Positions 16,363 through 23,740 of a stretch of 32,058 nucleotides of DNA are shown here, one piece after another; position 1 is the first letter of the stretch; each line of letters opens with the position of its first letter. Both the position numbers and the translations under genes were made by a program. The DNA is from Lachnospiraceae bacterium (GTDB lineage Bacteria > Bacillota > Clostridia > Lachnospirales > Lachnospiraceae), in assembly GCA_024699645.1 (NCBI GenBank), contig JAILPE010000017.1, forward strand, positions 1 through 32,058, read 5' to 3'. Below the pieces are notes generated by a model that was not told where the DNA came from, ran no database searches, and saw only the letters and a program-made list of their open reading frames with translations.

Positions 16363-17766
16363 ATGGAAAAGAAAAAGACTGTTTTTTTCTGTAAGGAATG
16401 CGGTAACGAATTCCCTAAGTGGATGGGGCAGTGCCCCGTTTGCAAAGCATGGGACAGCTTTACCGAAGTGACGGTTTCGACTGCGGCGGCAGCGTGCAAG
16501 TCAAAAACCGCTCAGACCGAACGGACGGCCAAAGCAGTTCCTGTGAAGCTTTCGGTGATCGATCGCGGGCAGGAGTCGAGAGTCAGCACTGACATAGAGG
16601 AGTTTGACAGAGTACTCGGAGGAGGCATTGTAAAGGGCTCGCTCGTACTGGTGGGCGGAGATCCCGGAATAGGAAAGTCAACACTCCTGCTTGAGGCATG
16701 CGCAAAGCTCGCAAGGAAGAAATTAAATCTACTTTATATTTCCGGAGAAGAGAGCCTCAGGCAGATAGGAATGCGTGCGGAAAGGCTCGGATGCGTCGAT
16801 GACGATATCCTTTTTATGTCTGAAACAAGCCTTGATGTGATCGAGGGTGTGATAAACAAAGATAAGCCGGACATAGTAGTGATAGATTCGATTCAAACGG
16901 TTTACAGAGAGGACATTGCTTCGTCGCCGGGAAGTATCAGTCAGGTCAGAGAGACGACCGGATCGCTCATGAGACTTGCGAAGAGTATGCCCGTAACCGT
17001 ATTTATAGTCGGCCACGTGACCAAAGAGGGTACGGTCGCAGGACCTAAGATGCTTGAACACATGGTTGACACCGTGCTCTATTTTGAAGGAGACGCATCA
17101 TCACCTTACAGGATACTGAGGGCGGTCAAGAACAGATTCGGATCGACCAACGAGATCGGGGTGTTCGAGATGGAAGGAGACGGACTCAGAGAAGTACGTA
17201 ATCCGTCGGAACACATGCTGGAAGGCAGACCTGTCGGGGAGCCCGGATCGGTCATAGCCGCATCGATAGAAGGCACAAGACCGATACTTGCCGAAATACA
17301 GGCGCTTGTGAGCAGAACAAATTTCTCCATGCCGAGGAGGACATGCCTCGGAATAGATTTCAACAGGGTAAACCTGATGATCGCAGTTATCGAAAAGCGA
17401 ATGGGAGTTCAGCTCTCCGGCTGTGATGCTTATGTTAACGTGACCGGGGGCATGAGGATAACAGAACCGGCTCTTGATCTTGCCGTTGTTACGGCACTCG
17501 TATCGAGCGCGGTTGACAAAGCCCCGGGAGACAAAACCGTGATATTCGGTGAAGTCGGACTCACGGGTGAAGTCAGGGGAGTATCGAGAGCGGCCCAGCG
17601 TGTTCTCGAAGCGCAGAACCTTGCGTACGATCGCGTTATAATGCCAAAGGTTAATCTTAAGGATATCGGTGAGCATACGATAAAAGTGATCGGAGTAGGA
17701 CACATCAGGGAATTAAAGGCACTGCTTTTTGAAAAAAATGCTCAAAATACAGAGATTACCGAATAA
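16363..17766 (+). CDS. radA: RadA, DNA repair ATPase
   Basis: RadA is a RecA-like helicase that drives branch migration in recombinational repair. The 467-residue protein has the N-terminal zinc finger C10-C13/C24-C27 (CKECGNEFPKWMGQCPVC), Walker A GGDPGIGKST at 98-107, the RadA-specific KNRFGS at 256-261, and a C-terminal Lon-protease-like domain (from about 285, with VTGGMRITEPALDLAV). I chose ATG 16363, preceded by GGGAG, because it leads directly to the zinc finger. An ATG at 16345 would add six residues. In Bacillus, radA also follows the clpC region, so the location is conserved. Confidence 0.96.
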   Translation: MEKKKTVFFCKECGNEFPKWMGQCPVCKAWDSFTEVTVSTAAAACKSKTAQTERTAKAVPVKLSVIDRGQESRVSTDIEEFDRVLGGGIVKGSLVLVGGDPGIGKSTLLLEACAKLARKKLNLLYISGEESLRQIGMRAERLGCVDDDILFMSETSLDVIEGVINKDKPDIVVIDSIQTVYREDIASSPGSISQVRETTGSLMRLAKSMPVTVFIVGHVTKEGTVAGPKMLEHMVDTVLYFEGDASSPYRILRAVKNRFGSTNEIGVFEMEGDGLREVRNPSEHMLEGRPVGEPGSVIAASIEGTRPILAEIQALVSRTNFSMPRRTCLGIDFNRVNLMIAVIEKRMGVQLSGCDAYVNVTGGMRITEPALDLAVVTALVSSAVDKAPGDKTVIFGEVGLTGEVRGVSRAAQRVLEAQNLAYDRVIMPKVNLKDIGEHTIKVIGVGHIRELKALLFEKNAQNTEITE

Positions 17767-17822
17767 ATTAAATCACAAATTAATTTTCTGGCTTTTATAG
17801 AATGCCGGATAAAGGATACATA

Positions 17823-20036
17823 ATGGGAAAGAACAGAGGCAGAAACAAAAAGAAGGTAGCTCAGCAGAAACAGGAACGACTTAACAACCTGATAGAAGAA
17901 CAGGTTGTGCAGGAAGAAGAGCGTAATCCATGGAAAGAGCTGCGCAGGGAAATCGAACAGCAAAAATCGTCGCCTTCCGAAAAATCTTCGGATGTTGATG
18001 TTTCGCGTTTAAAATCAAAGAAATTTGAACGTGCAAGACAGGAATTGATCAAAAAACAGACAGAAGACAGAGCATATCTTAATGAAAGAAAAGAAGAAGA
18101 TTCCTCGAGCGACTATTCGGTGACGACGCGCAGGTACATGTATGATTCCGCAAGGAACATTAACGAGGAAATACCCGAAAAGAGCGGCCCGGATAAATCC
18201 GGTGAAAAAGATGACCCTAAGACCGATAAGGTCGAAAACGTTTCCAAAGAACAAAAGTCCCAAACAACGAAAGCATTACCTTTCAAACCGAGACGAAAAT
18301 TATCAAAAAAGACAAAGAAGACGATCACCGTTTTGGTGTCCGTCTTTGTCGTTTGCTCTCTCGTCGTCGGTTTTTTTGCGTTTAAGTTTATGGTGAAGTA
18401 CGGATCGCTTAAGTACCTCTACAACTATTTTAACGATACAAAGGGAAGCTTAAGATACGAAACCGATCTTGTTGCGGCGCAGGGAGCCGATGAGGATGTT
18501 CCGCGCGCGGTCGATAAGACCGATCCGGCAAAGCTCGGCGTTAAGGAGACCGTTCAGTCCGGTGACTGGATCGTCAAATCGGTATCGAGGCTTTTCACGA
18601 TATCCTTTGATACAAAAACAGCAGCTGATGCGCCGATCAGCGGGTTCTTTACATTCCGCGGGAACTATAGGCGTGATGCTTCAAGTGTCGGAGCCGTTAC
18701 CGTTCAGGAAGGTGCTATAGAAAAGACATGGGATTACGATACGGGAAAGTTGCTTAAGAATAACGGTTCCGATTATTGGTCGGGCAACGGCTGGACCGGG
18801 CAACCGCTTGTCGCGCAATGGGACGATAGCGTTCGCCGCAGTATGAACATGTACGACAGCGCTAAAGAAAAGACGGGGCTGGTGGAAGTTATCTATCCCG
18901 GCATGGACGGTAAGATCCATTTCCTCGATCTTGATACGGGAGAGGAAACAAGGCCTGAGATAAATGTCGGAATGACGTTTAAGGGAACGGCATCGATATA
19001 TCCCGACGGAACTCCGCTTCTCTTCTGCGGATGCGGTGATGCGCAAACGGGACCCTTCGGCGAAAACGTATCGCAGCGATTCTACATATACAGCCTCATA
19101 GACGGAAAACTGCTTTATGACGGCGGCATTGAGGATGATTTTGCTCCGAGAAAATGGCACGCTTACGACAGCTCACCGCTTATAGACAAAGAAACGGATA
19201 CGCTTATATATCCCGGTGAAAACGGCGTCATCTACACAATGAAGCTTAATACCGCTTATGATAAGAAAAATGCGACGATCAGCGTGAAGCCTTCGGAATT
19301 TATCAAATATACGTTTACCATAGATAAAATTTACGGCGAGGACAAACGCGTCTGGGGAAGCGAATGCAGCGCATGCGCATGGAACGGATATATCTTCCTC
19401 GGAGACAACGCCGGAATGTTCTACTGTCTTGACGTGAACACAATGAATATGGTCTGGATAACCGACCTTAAAGAGGATATAAATTCGTCTCCGATACTTT
19501 CGTTTGAAGACGACGGAACCTACATATACATCGGTACTACCCTAAAATACGGCTACGACGAGCACAGTATGGGCGAAGCGGCAATCTATAAGCTGAATGC
19601 CGTTACGGGTGAGACGGTCTGGAAAAAAGGTTATGAGGTCCACACCGTTAAAGGTTATGCCGGAGGAGTTCTCTCCACAGGTGTTGTCGGTAAAGGCGAG
19701 ATCGGTGACTATGTGATCTATTCCGTATCGAAGACTCCCTCACTTGAAGCGGGATATCTCGTAGCCCTCGATAAAAAGACGGGACATGAGGAGTGGAGGA
19801 TCACTCTTGACATGTACTCATGGAGTTCGACGGTCCTTACATATGACAGAGACGGCAAGCCGCTGATAATACAAGGATGCCAGAACGGAGATCTGTTACT
19901 GATAGACGCAAGGGACGGAAAAATACTCAACAAGATAAACTTCGGTTCTGCGATAGAGGCGACGCCCGTTATGTATGCGAACAGGCTGGTCATCGCGACA
20001 AGGGGCGAGAAGATCTACGGTGCGGTATTAAAATAA
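17823..20036 (+). CDS. Membrane-anchored PQQ-like beta-propeller protein
   Basis: The product has 737 residues. The first 160 or so are hydrophilic and highly charged, beginning with a basic cluster (MGKNRGRNKKK) and probably cytoplasmic. One transmembrane helix (about 168-191, VLVSVFVVCSLVVGFFAF) precedes a large outer part. From about 265 onward, repeats such as DLDTGEETRPEI, LNAVTGETVWKKG, LDKKTGHEEWRITL and IDARDGKILNKINF mark a PQQ-type (BamB-like) propeller. Cofactor binding is not implied; in Gram-positives such domains usually serve as protein scaffolds or ligand sensors. ATG 17823 has AAAGGA upstream; ATG 17802 would add seven residues. The substrate-binding protein and permease genes follow at 35 and 47 bases, so a shared pathway is likely but unknown. 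Confidence 0.88.
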   Translation: MGKNRGRNKKKVAQQKQERLNNLIEEQVVQEEERNPWKELRREIEQQKSSPSEKSSDVDVSRLKSKKFERARQELIKKQTEDRAYLNERKEEDSSSDYSVTTRRYMYDSARNINEEIPEKSGPDKSGEKDDPKTDKVENVSKEQKSQTTKALPFKPRRKLSKKTKKTITVLVSVFVVCSLVVGFFAFKFMVKYGSLKYLYNYFNDTKGSLRYETDLVAAQGADEDVPRAVDKTDPAKLGVKETVQSGDWIVKSVSRLFTISFDTKTAADAPISGFFTFRGNYRRDASSVGAVTVQEGAIEKTWDYDTGKLLKNNGSDYWSGNGWTGQPLVAQWDDSVRRSMNMYDSAKEKTGLVEVIYPGMDGKIHFLDLDTGEETRPEINVGMTFKGTASIYPDGTPLLFCGCGDAQTGPFGENVSQRFYIYSLIDGKLLYDGGIEDDFAPRKWHAYDSSPLIDKETDTLIYPGENGVIYTMKLNTAYDKKNATISVKPSEFIKYTFTIDKIYGEDKRVWGSECSACAWNGYIFLGDNAGMFYCLDVNTMNMVWITDLKEDINSSPILSFEDDGTYIYIGTTLKYGYDEHSMGEAAIYKLNAVTGETVWKKGYEVHTVKGYAGGVLSTGVVGKGEIGDYVIYSVSKTPSLEAGYLVALDKKTGHEEWRITLDMYSWSSTVLTYDRDGKPLIIQGCQNGDLLLIDARDGKILNKINFGSAIEATPVMYANRLVIATRGEKIYGAVLK

Positions 20037-20071
20037 GTGAGTAGCTCTTTTGACGGAAAAAGGGGAGAAAT

Positions 20072-20989
20072 ATGAAGAAAAAATGGTACAAAGTCGGAGC
20101 CGTGGCTGCTATGCTCATCATTACTCTGGTGAGCTCCGTTATATGGACTGCGGATAAAGACAGAAGTGACTTGAAAGTCGTAAAATGCGCCGACGATCTG
20201 ACGGGAGCAAAGGTTGGCGGAGTAAAGTCATACATGGGACCCGAGGCTTCCGCGGTATATTTTCAAAGCATAATCGGAAGAGACATATCTTCATATAAGG
20301 AATATGATTCTTTTGAGGATGCCGTGGAGGGACTCAAAGAAGGAGAAATAGATGCTCTTTGGGGCTGTGATGTGACTGCGGATTATGCCGTTAAGCGTTA
20401 TGAGGATCTTGCGATACTTGACAGCTCGGATATGGCGGCAACCGCGAATCTCAAAGAACCGCGATTTGAGTTTGCTTTTGCGATGCCGGATAATGATGAC
20501 GGGGAAAAGATGCAAAAGACTCTTTCGGGTGTGATCGAGAGTATGACCGTTGACGGGACGATCACGATACTGGCAAATGATTATATAAAAAATGCGGCAT
20601 ATGTAGATCCGTTTTACCCGAAAAATATGTGGAGCCGGACTGATCGCTTCAGATCCGGACACGAAATGGATGGCAAGATAACCATAGGCGTAACGGGAAG
20701 CGCACCGCCCTTGGAACTCATAGACGAGGACGGAAAACCGTACGGATTCTGCGTGGCGCTTGCAGATGAGATGTCGTGCAGGTTGTGCACGGATGTCGAG
20801 ATCGAGGTTCTGGACACGGAGACTGCATTTTCGCAGCTTATGGCAGGAAGGGTGGATGCTCTTTTTGCCGGAGCAAAATCGGGGAATACAACGCAGGAAG
20901 ACAAAAAGTTCCTGACCACGTGCGGATATTATACGATGAGAAACTACAGATTCATTGTCAGGTCGGCACAAGAGGATGCTGAAAAATGA
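20072..20989 (+). CDS. Amino-acid-type substrate-binding protein with lobes in swapped order
   Basis: The product has 305 residues. An N-terminal hydrophobic helix (8-26) without a lipobox cysteine should anchor it in the membrane. The rest resembles the SBP_bac_3 fold, but the segments come in an unusual order. Residues about 36-125 look like the second lobe (LTGAKVGGVKSYMGPEAS; LKEGEIDALWGCDVTADYA). Residues 128-172 look like the closing segment of lobe one (FEFAFAMPDND; SMTVDGTITILANDYI). Residues 200-300 look like the beginning of lobe one (KITIGVTGSAPPLELIDEDG; LMAGRVDALFAGAKSG). The sum equals about one domain, which suggests a circular permutation. The ligand is unknown. It is followed by a permease gene. 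Confidence 0.85.
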   Translation: MKKKWYKVGAVAAMLIITLVSSVIWTADKDRSDLKVVKCADDLTGAKVGGVKSYMGPEASAVYFQSIIGRDISSYKEYDSFEDAVEGLKEGEIDALWGCDVTADYAVKRYEDLAILDSSDMAATANLKEPRFEFAFAMPDNDDGEKMQKTLSGVIESMTVDGTITILANDYIKNAAYVDPFYPKNMWSRTDRFRSGHEMDGKITIGVTGSAPPLELIDEDGKPYGFCVALADEMSCRLCTDVEIEVLDTETAFSQLMAGRVDALFAGAKSGNTTQEDKKFLTTCGYYTMRNYRFIVRSAQEDAEK

Positions 20990-21036
20990 TCCCCGATGCT
21001 TGGTGCGGGGAAAGGTGATTAAGGAGGAAAACGCAT

Positions 21037-21795
21037 ATGTATGTCGTTTTGGGGATAACCGATGCCGTTTATTCAAACCTCATTTCGGGAGGGGCATATT
21101 TCAGAATATTTAAGGCGCTTGCGGTGACCGGTGTGATCACGGTGGGGGCGTGGCTTGTTGCCATGATCCTCGGTATGCTCATCAGTTACCTGACGTGTTA
21201 TGAAAAAAAGGTCGTTTCAGGGATAGGACGTGCGCTCTGCTTTATATTCAGGAGCACCCCCGTGATCCTGGTGATCTGGTTGATATATTACGTTCCTCTC
21301 TTTGGGATCAATCTCCCCGCTGTTATAGCTGCGGCTCTCGGAATCGGATTATACGGTGCGGGAAGCTTTTCGGAGATCCTTACACGTAACGCTGTAAAAG
21401 AGATGGAGAATTATTCCGATACAGTAAAGGAGAGTCTCAGGCATTCGCATTTTTCGGCAGTCATACCGGAAGCGATCGAAAATTCGCTTTTTGAGATCAA
21501 AAGACTTACGATCCTTATGTTGCAGCTTTCGTCACTTGCCGGATATATCGGAGCCGGCGAGCTTGTGAGCGTTATGAGCAATATCGGACACAGAAATATG
21601 TACCCATTCTTTTCGATATTCTTCTGTATAGTGCTCTACCTTGTGGCAGCTGCTATAGTGGAGGCGATCTTCAATAAACTTATAGCAAGAGTGAAAGAAA
21701 AGAGGAATAAGGAAGAGTCGGAAGAACTTGAGGTTAAAGAGAGCACGGATCAAATAGATGCCGGGCCGGACACCGAAGATAAAGCGGATATGTAA
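21037..21795 (+). CDS. Amino-acid-type ABC transporter permease (His/Glu/Gln family)
   Basis: This is a 252-residue inner membrane protein with about five hydrophobic segments between 22 and 216 and an acidic hydrophilic tail (221-252). FRSTPVILVIWLIYY (71-85) matches the conserved RGTPLLVQLF-type segment of HisM/GlnP permeases. The cytoplasmic EAA loop that docks the ATPase (about 128-146, DTVKESLRHSHFSAVIPEA) is recognisable but divergent, lacking the usual EAAxxLG. ATG 21037 has AAGGAGG upstream. No cognate ATPase gene is nearby, so it must borrow one or work differently. It forms a unit with the preceding binding protein. Confidence 0.88.
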   Translation: MYVVLGITDAVYSNLISGGAYFRIFKALAVTGVITVGAWLVAMILGMLISYLTCYEKKVVSGIGRALCFIFRSTPVILVIWLIYYVPLFGINLPAVIAAALGIGLYGAGSFSEILTRNAVKEMENYSDTVKESLRHSHFSAVIPEAIENSLFEIKRLTILMLQLSSLAGYIGAGELVSVMSNIGHRNMYPFFSIFFCIVLYLVAAAIVEAIFNKLIARVKEKRNKEESEELEVKESTDQIDAGPDTEDKADM

Positions 21796-21802
21796 GAGAG
21801 AA

Positions 21803-21845
21803 AATACTCCCGCTCCGGCAGGAGAATACTCCTGCTCCGGCAGGA
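21803..21845 (+). repeat. Two tandem 22-base copies of a small hairpin
   Basis: Bases 21803-21823 and 21825-21845 are copies that differ at one position, at a 22-base period. In the second copy, TCCTGC and GCAGGA pair around a TCCG tetraloop; the first has one mismatch in the same stem. They lie just after the permease stop. The following bases are A-rich and only then TTTT, so the element is a poor intrinsic terminator; it could be an RNA stability element. Confidence 0.8.
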
Positions 21846-21858
21846 AAAACAGATTTTG

Positions 21859-21887
21859 TTTACAATTATTTCAAATAGTCGTAAAAT
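21859..21887 (+). promoter_or_regulatory. Sigma-A-type promoter of the VTC/DUF4956 operon
   Basis: TTTACA (21859-21864) and TAAAAT (21882-21887) are separated by exactly 17 bases, each matching 5 of 6 consensus positions. The surroundings are AT-rich. The expected start is near 21894, giving a leader of about 50 bases that ends in AAAGGAGG before the ATG at 21943. Confidence 0.65.
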
Positions 21888-21942
21888 AATCATCACAATT
21901 TGGGAATAGAATCGGAAACATGAAAGAAAGGAGGCGACAGTC

Positions 21943-22743
21943 ATGAGCATAAGCGTTTTTAAAAGATTTGAAAAGAAATATCTGCTCACATCCGAACAGG
22001 AACGTGAATTCCTTCGTCGTATAGAAGGAAAGATGCAGCTCGATGAATACGGCCTCCATACTATTTGCAACATTTATTTTGATACACCGGATTTCGATCT
22101 TATCAGAAACTCCATCGAAAAACCTATCTACAAGGAAAAACTCAGACTCCGCTCATACGGAGTTCCTGAGTCCGAAGATTCGAAGGTGTTCGTGGAACTG
22201 AAAAAGAAATTTAAGGGAATTGTCTATAAGCGTCGTGTGGGGCTTAAGCTCAGAGAGGCGGAGGCTTACCTTTATGAAGGTATCCATCCCGAGAAAGATA
22301 CACAGATCATGAGAGAGATTGACTGGTTCATAAAGATGAACCCCGTGGAGCCTCAGGTGTATCTGGCATACGACAGACGCGCGTTCTTCGGCGTTGAGGA
22401 CAACCAGTTAAGACTTACGCTCGACAAGAACATCAGAGGGAGACGGATCAAACTCAGGCTCGGTGACGGGGCTGTCGGAGAACAGATCCTTGATGAAGAT
22501 TTTACCCTCATGGAGATCAAACTCCCCGAGTATATGCCGGTGTGGATGGCAAATATTCTTTCGGAACTCGGTATCACTCCCGTTTCGTTCTCAAAATACG
22601 GAACGTATTATACCGACCATTCGGATCTTTATATGAGCGTCATAGAAAATCATTTGCCGCTTCTTGGATCGTCGGGCAGCGTTGTTGACCTGAAACAGGC
22701 CAGACTCAGAAAGAAAGTTTCTAAGGACAAAACTCCCCGATAG
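21943..22743 (+). CDS. VTC-domain protein (polyphosphate polymerase-like)
   Basis: VTC domains make polyphosphate from ATP in yeast vacuoles; bacterial members are mostly uncharacterised. The 266-residue cytoplasmic protein keeps the basic tunnel residues of the family: FKRFEKKY (6-13), KLRLRSYG (66-73), FVELKKK (83-89), YDRRAFF (143-149), LTLDKNIRGRR (158-168), the metal-site glutamate in LMEIKLP (189-195), and SFSKYG (215-220). None appears replaced, so activity is plausible. ATG 21943 follows AAAGGAGG. The next gene encodes a DUF4956 membrane protein, a frequent partner, which suggests that product or enzyme is coupled to the membrane. Confidence 0.9.
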   Translation: MSISVFKRFEKKYLLTSEQEREFLRRIEGKMQLDEYGLHTICNIYFDTPDFDLIRNSIEKPIYKEKLRLRSYGVPESEDSKVFVELKKKFKGIVYKRRVGLKLREAEAYLYEGIHPEKDTQIMREIDWFIKMNPVEPQVYLAYDRRAFFGVEDNQLRLTLDKNIRGRRIKLRLGDGAVGEQILDEDFTLMEIKLPEYMPVWMANILSELGITPVSFSKYGTYYTDHSDLYMSVIENHLPLLGSSGSVVDLKQARLRKKVSKDKTPR

Positions 22744-22844
22744 ATAAAGAATTTCGGGAGGACACGGTTCCCGGTCAGATAAGAATCGCAGGAGGACACA
22801 GTCTTCCTATAGTTAAAAAATCTCAGGAGGAATAACTCTTTATG
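22742..22844 (+). repeat. Three in-register 34/35-base tandem repeats, each with a Shine-Dalgarno
   Basis: Units at 22742-22776, 22777-22810 and 22811-22844 align without gaps except for one base. Each starts AGATAA/AGTTAA and contains GGAGG at 22757-22761, 22791-22795 and 22826-22830. The first two share GGAGGACAC. Only the third leads into an ATG (22842) and is the real ribosome binding site of the DUF4956 gene. Units one and two are about 70% alike and the third is more diverged. Confidence 0.8.
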
Positions 22845-23513
22845 TTTGAAAGTATCCTTGCATCGACATCTTCGGTAGGTGCGGAAGAATTTATTTTCTG
22901 TACATGTATCTCACTCGTACTCGGTGTGATAATCGCTTTTATCCATACATTTCGTAACGAATATTCAAAGAACATGCTTCTCGCGTTGATCGCCTTGCCT
23001 GCGATCATTCAGTCCGTAATCATGCTGGTGAACGGAAATGTCGGAACAGGTGTCGCAGTTATGGGTGCGTTCTCCCTTGTACGTTTCAGATCGACTCCCG
23101 GAAACGCTCGTGAGATCACGAGTATTTTCCTTGCTACGGCTTCGGGTCTTGCCATGGCGATGGGATATGTCGGATACGCAGCTGTACTTATTCTTGTTGT
23201 CGGCCTTGCTACGATAGTTATCAGCCTTTTGGGACTTGCACAGCCCTCACGCGGAACGAAGCAGTTAAAGATTGTTATTCCCGAAAACCTCGATTACACA
23301 GAGATCTTTGATGATATACTTGCAAAATACACGTCTAAGGCAGTACTCAGCAGAGTTAAGTCAACCAATATGGGAAGCCTTTTTGAACTGCAGTATGACG
23401 TTGTACTCCGTGCGGGAAAGAACGAAAAAGAGTTCATCGACGAGCTCCGCGTCAGAAACGGCAACCTCAGTATCACACTCAGCAGACCGATCGTAAATAA
23501 AGAGGAGCTCTGA
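22842..23513 (+). CDS. DUF4956 membrane protein, partner of the VTC-domain protein
   Basis: The product has 223 residues with hydrophobic segments at about 17-36, 44-66, 67-80 and 91-133, then a soluble C-terminal domain (about 140-223) rich in alternating Val/Leu. The conserved DUF4956 core MGAFSLVRFRSTPGNAREIT lies at about 74-93, between helices. No activity is known for the family; it often sits beside VTC-domain genes, and sometimes CotH, so a role in polyphosphate handling or surface modification is an inference from context. ATG 22842 is preceded by AGGAGG with an 11-base gap, the third of three similar Shine-Dalgarno repeats. Confidence 0.88.
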   Translation: MFESILASTSSVGAEEFIFCTCISLVLGVIIAFIHTFRNEYSKNMLLALIALPAIIQSVIMLVNGNVGTGVAVMGAFSLVRFRSTPGNAREITSIFLATASGLAMAMGYVGYAAVLILVVGLATIVISLLGLAQPSRGTKQLKIVIPENLDYTEIFDDILAKYTSKAVLSRVKSTNMGSLFELQYDVVLRAGKNEKEFIDELRVRNGNLSITLSRPIVNKEEL

Positions 23514-23626
23514 TCACCGTTCATCGGTAAAGAATCAATCAGACCACGAAGCGTCATAATGGACATTTGTTAATTTTTGGCCTATTTGTTAAATCTTGAA
23601 TTAATTTATTTGACGCGTAACGGCTC

Positions 23627-23655
23627 TTGATTTAATCAAATACGTGTAATAAAAT
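23627..23655 (+). promoter_or_regulatory. Candidate promoter of the BMP lipoprotein gene
   Basis: TTGATT (23627-23632) and TAAAAT (23650-23655) are 17 bases apart in a strongly AT-rich region. The predicted start, near 23662, falls inside the left arm of the following terminator hairpin, so a transcript starting here could not form the full stem. Confidence 0.55.
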
Positions 23656-23656
23656 G

Positions 23657-23688
23657 AGAACGTCTTTCTTAAGACGTTCTTTTTATTA
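23657..23688 (+). terminator. Intrinsic terminator between the DUF4956 and BMP genes
   Basis: AGAACGTCTT (23657-23666) pairs perfectly with AAGACGTTCT (23671-23680) around a TCTT loop, and TTTTATTATT follows. It would stop transcripts arriving from the VTC/DUF4956 operon. It also lies in the leader region of the next gene, overlapping the expected start of its promoter. Confidence 0.85.
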
Positions 23689-23740
23689 TTTGCTCCGTGA
23701 CAGAATGTTGCGAAGCGTCAGATCCACAGAGGAGGAAATT

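Noticed and set aside
18311-18350. Interrupted hairpin inside the PQQ-protein gene (GACAAA...TTTGTC outer arms, CACC/GGTG inner arms)
   Set aside because: The stem has a 3-base bulge and an internal loop and lies where Lys and Val codons of the membrane-anchor junction could produce it by chance; no T-run follows.
23514-23740. Possible purine riboswitch before the BMP importer
   Set aside because: The conserved loop and junction bases of the purine aptamer are not present; only an AT-rich promoter and a terminator are seen.
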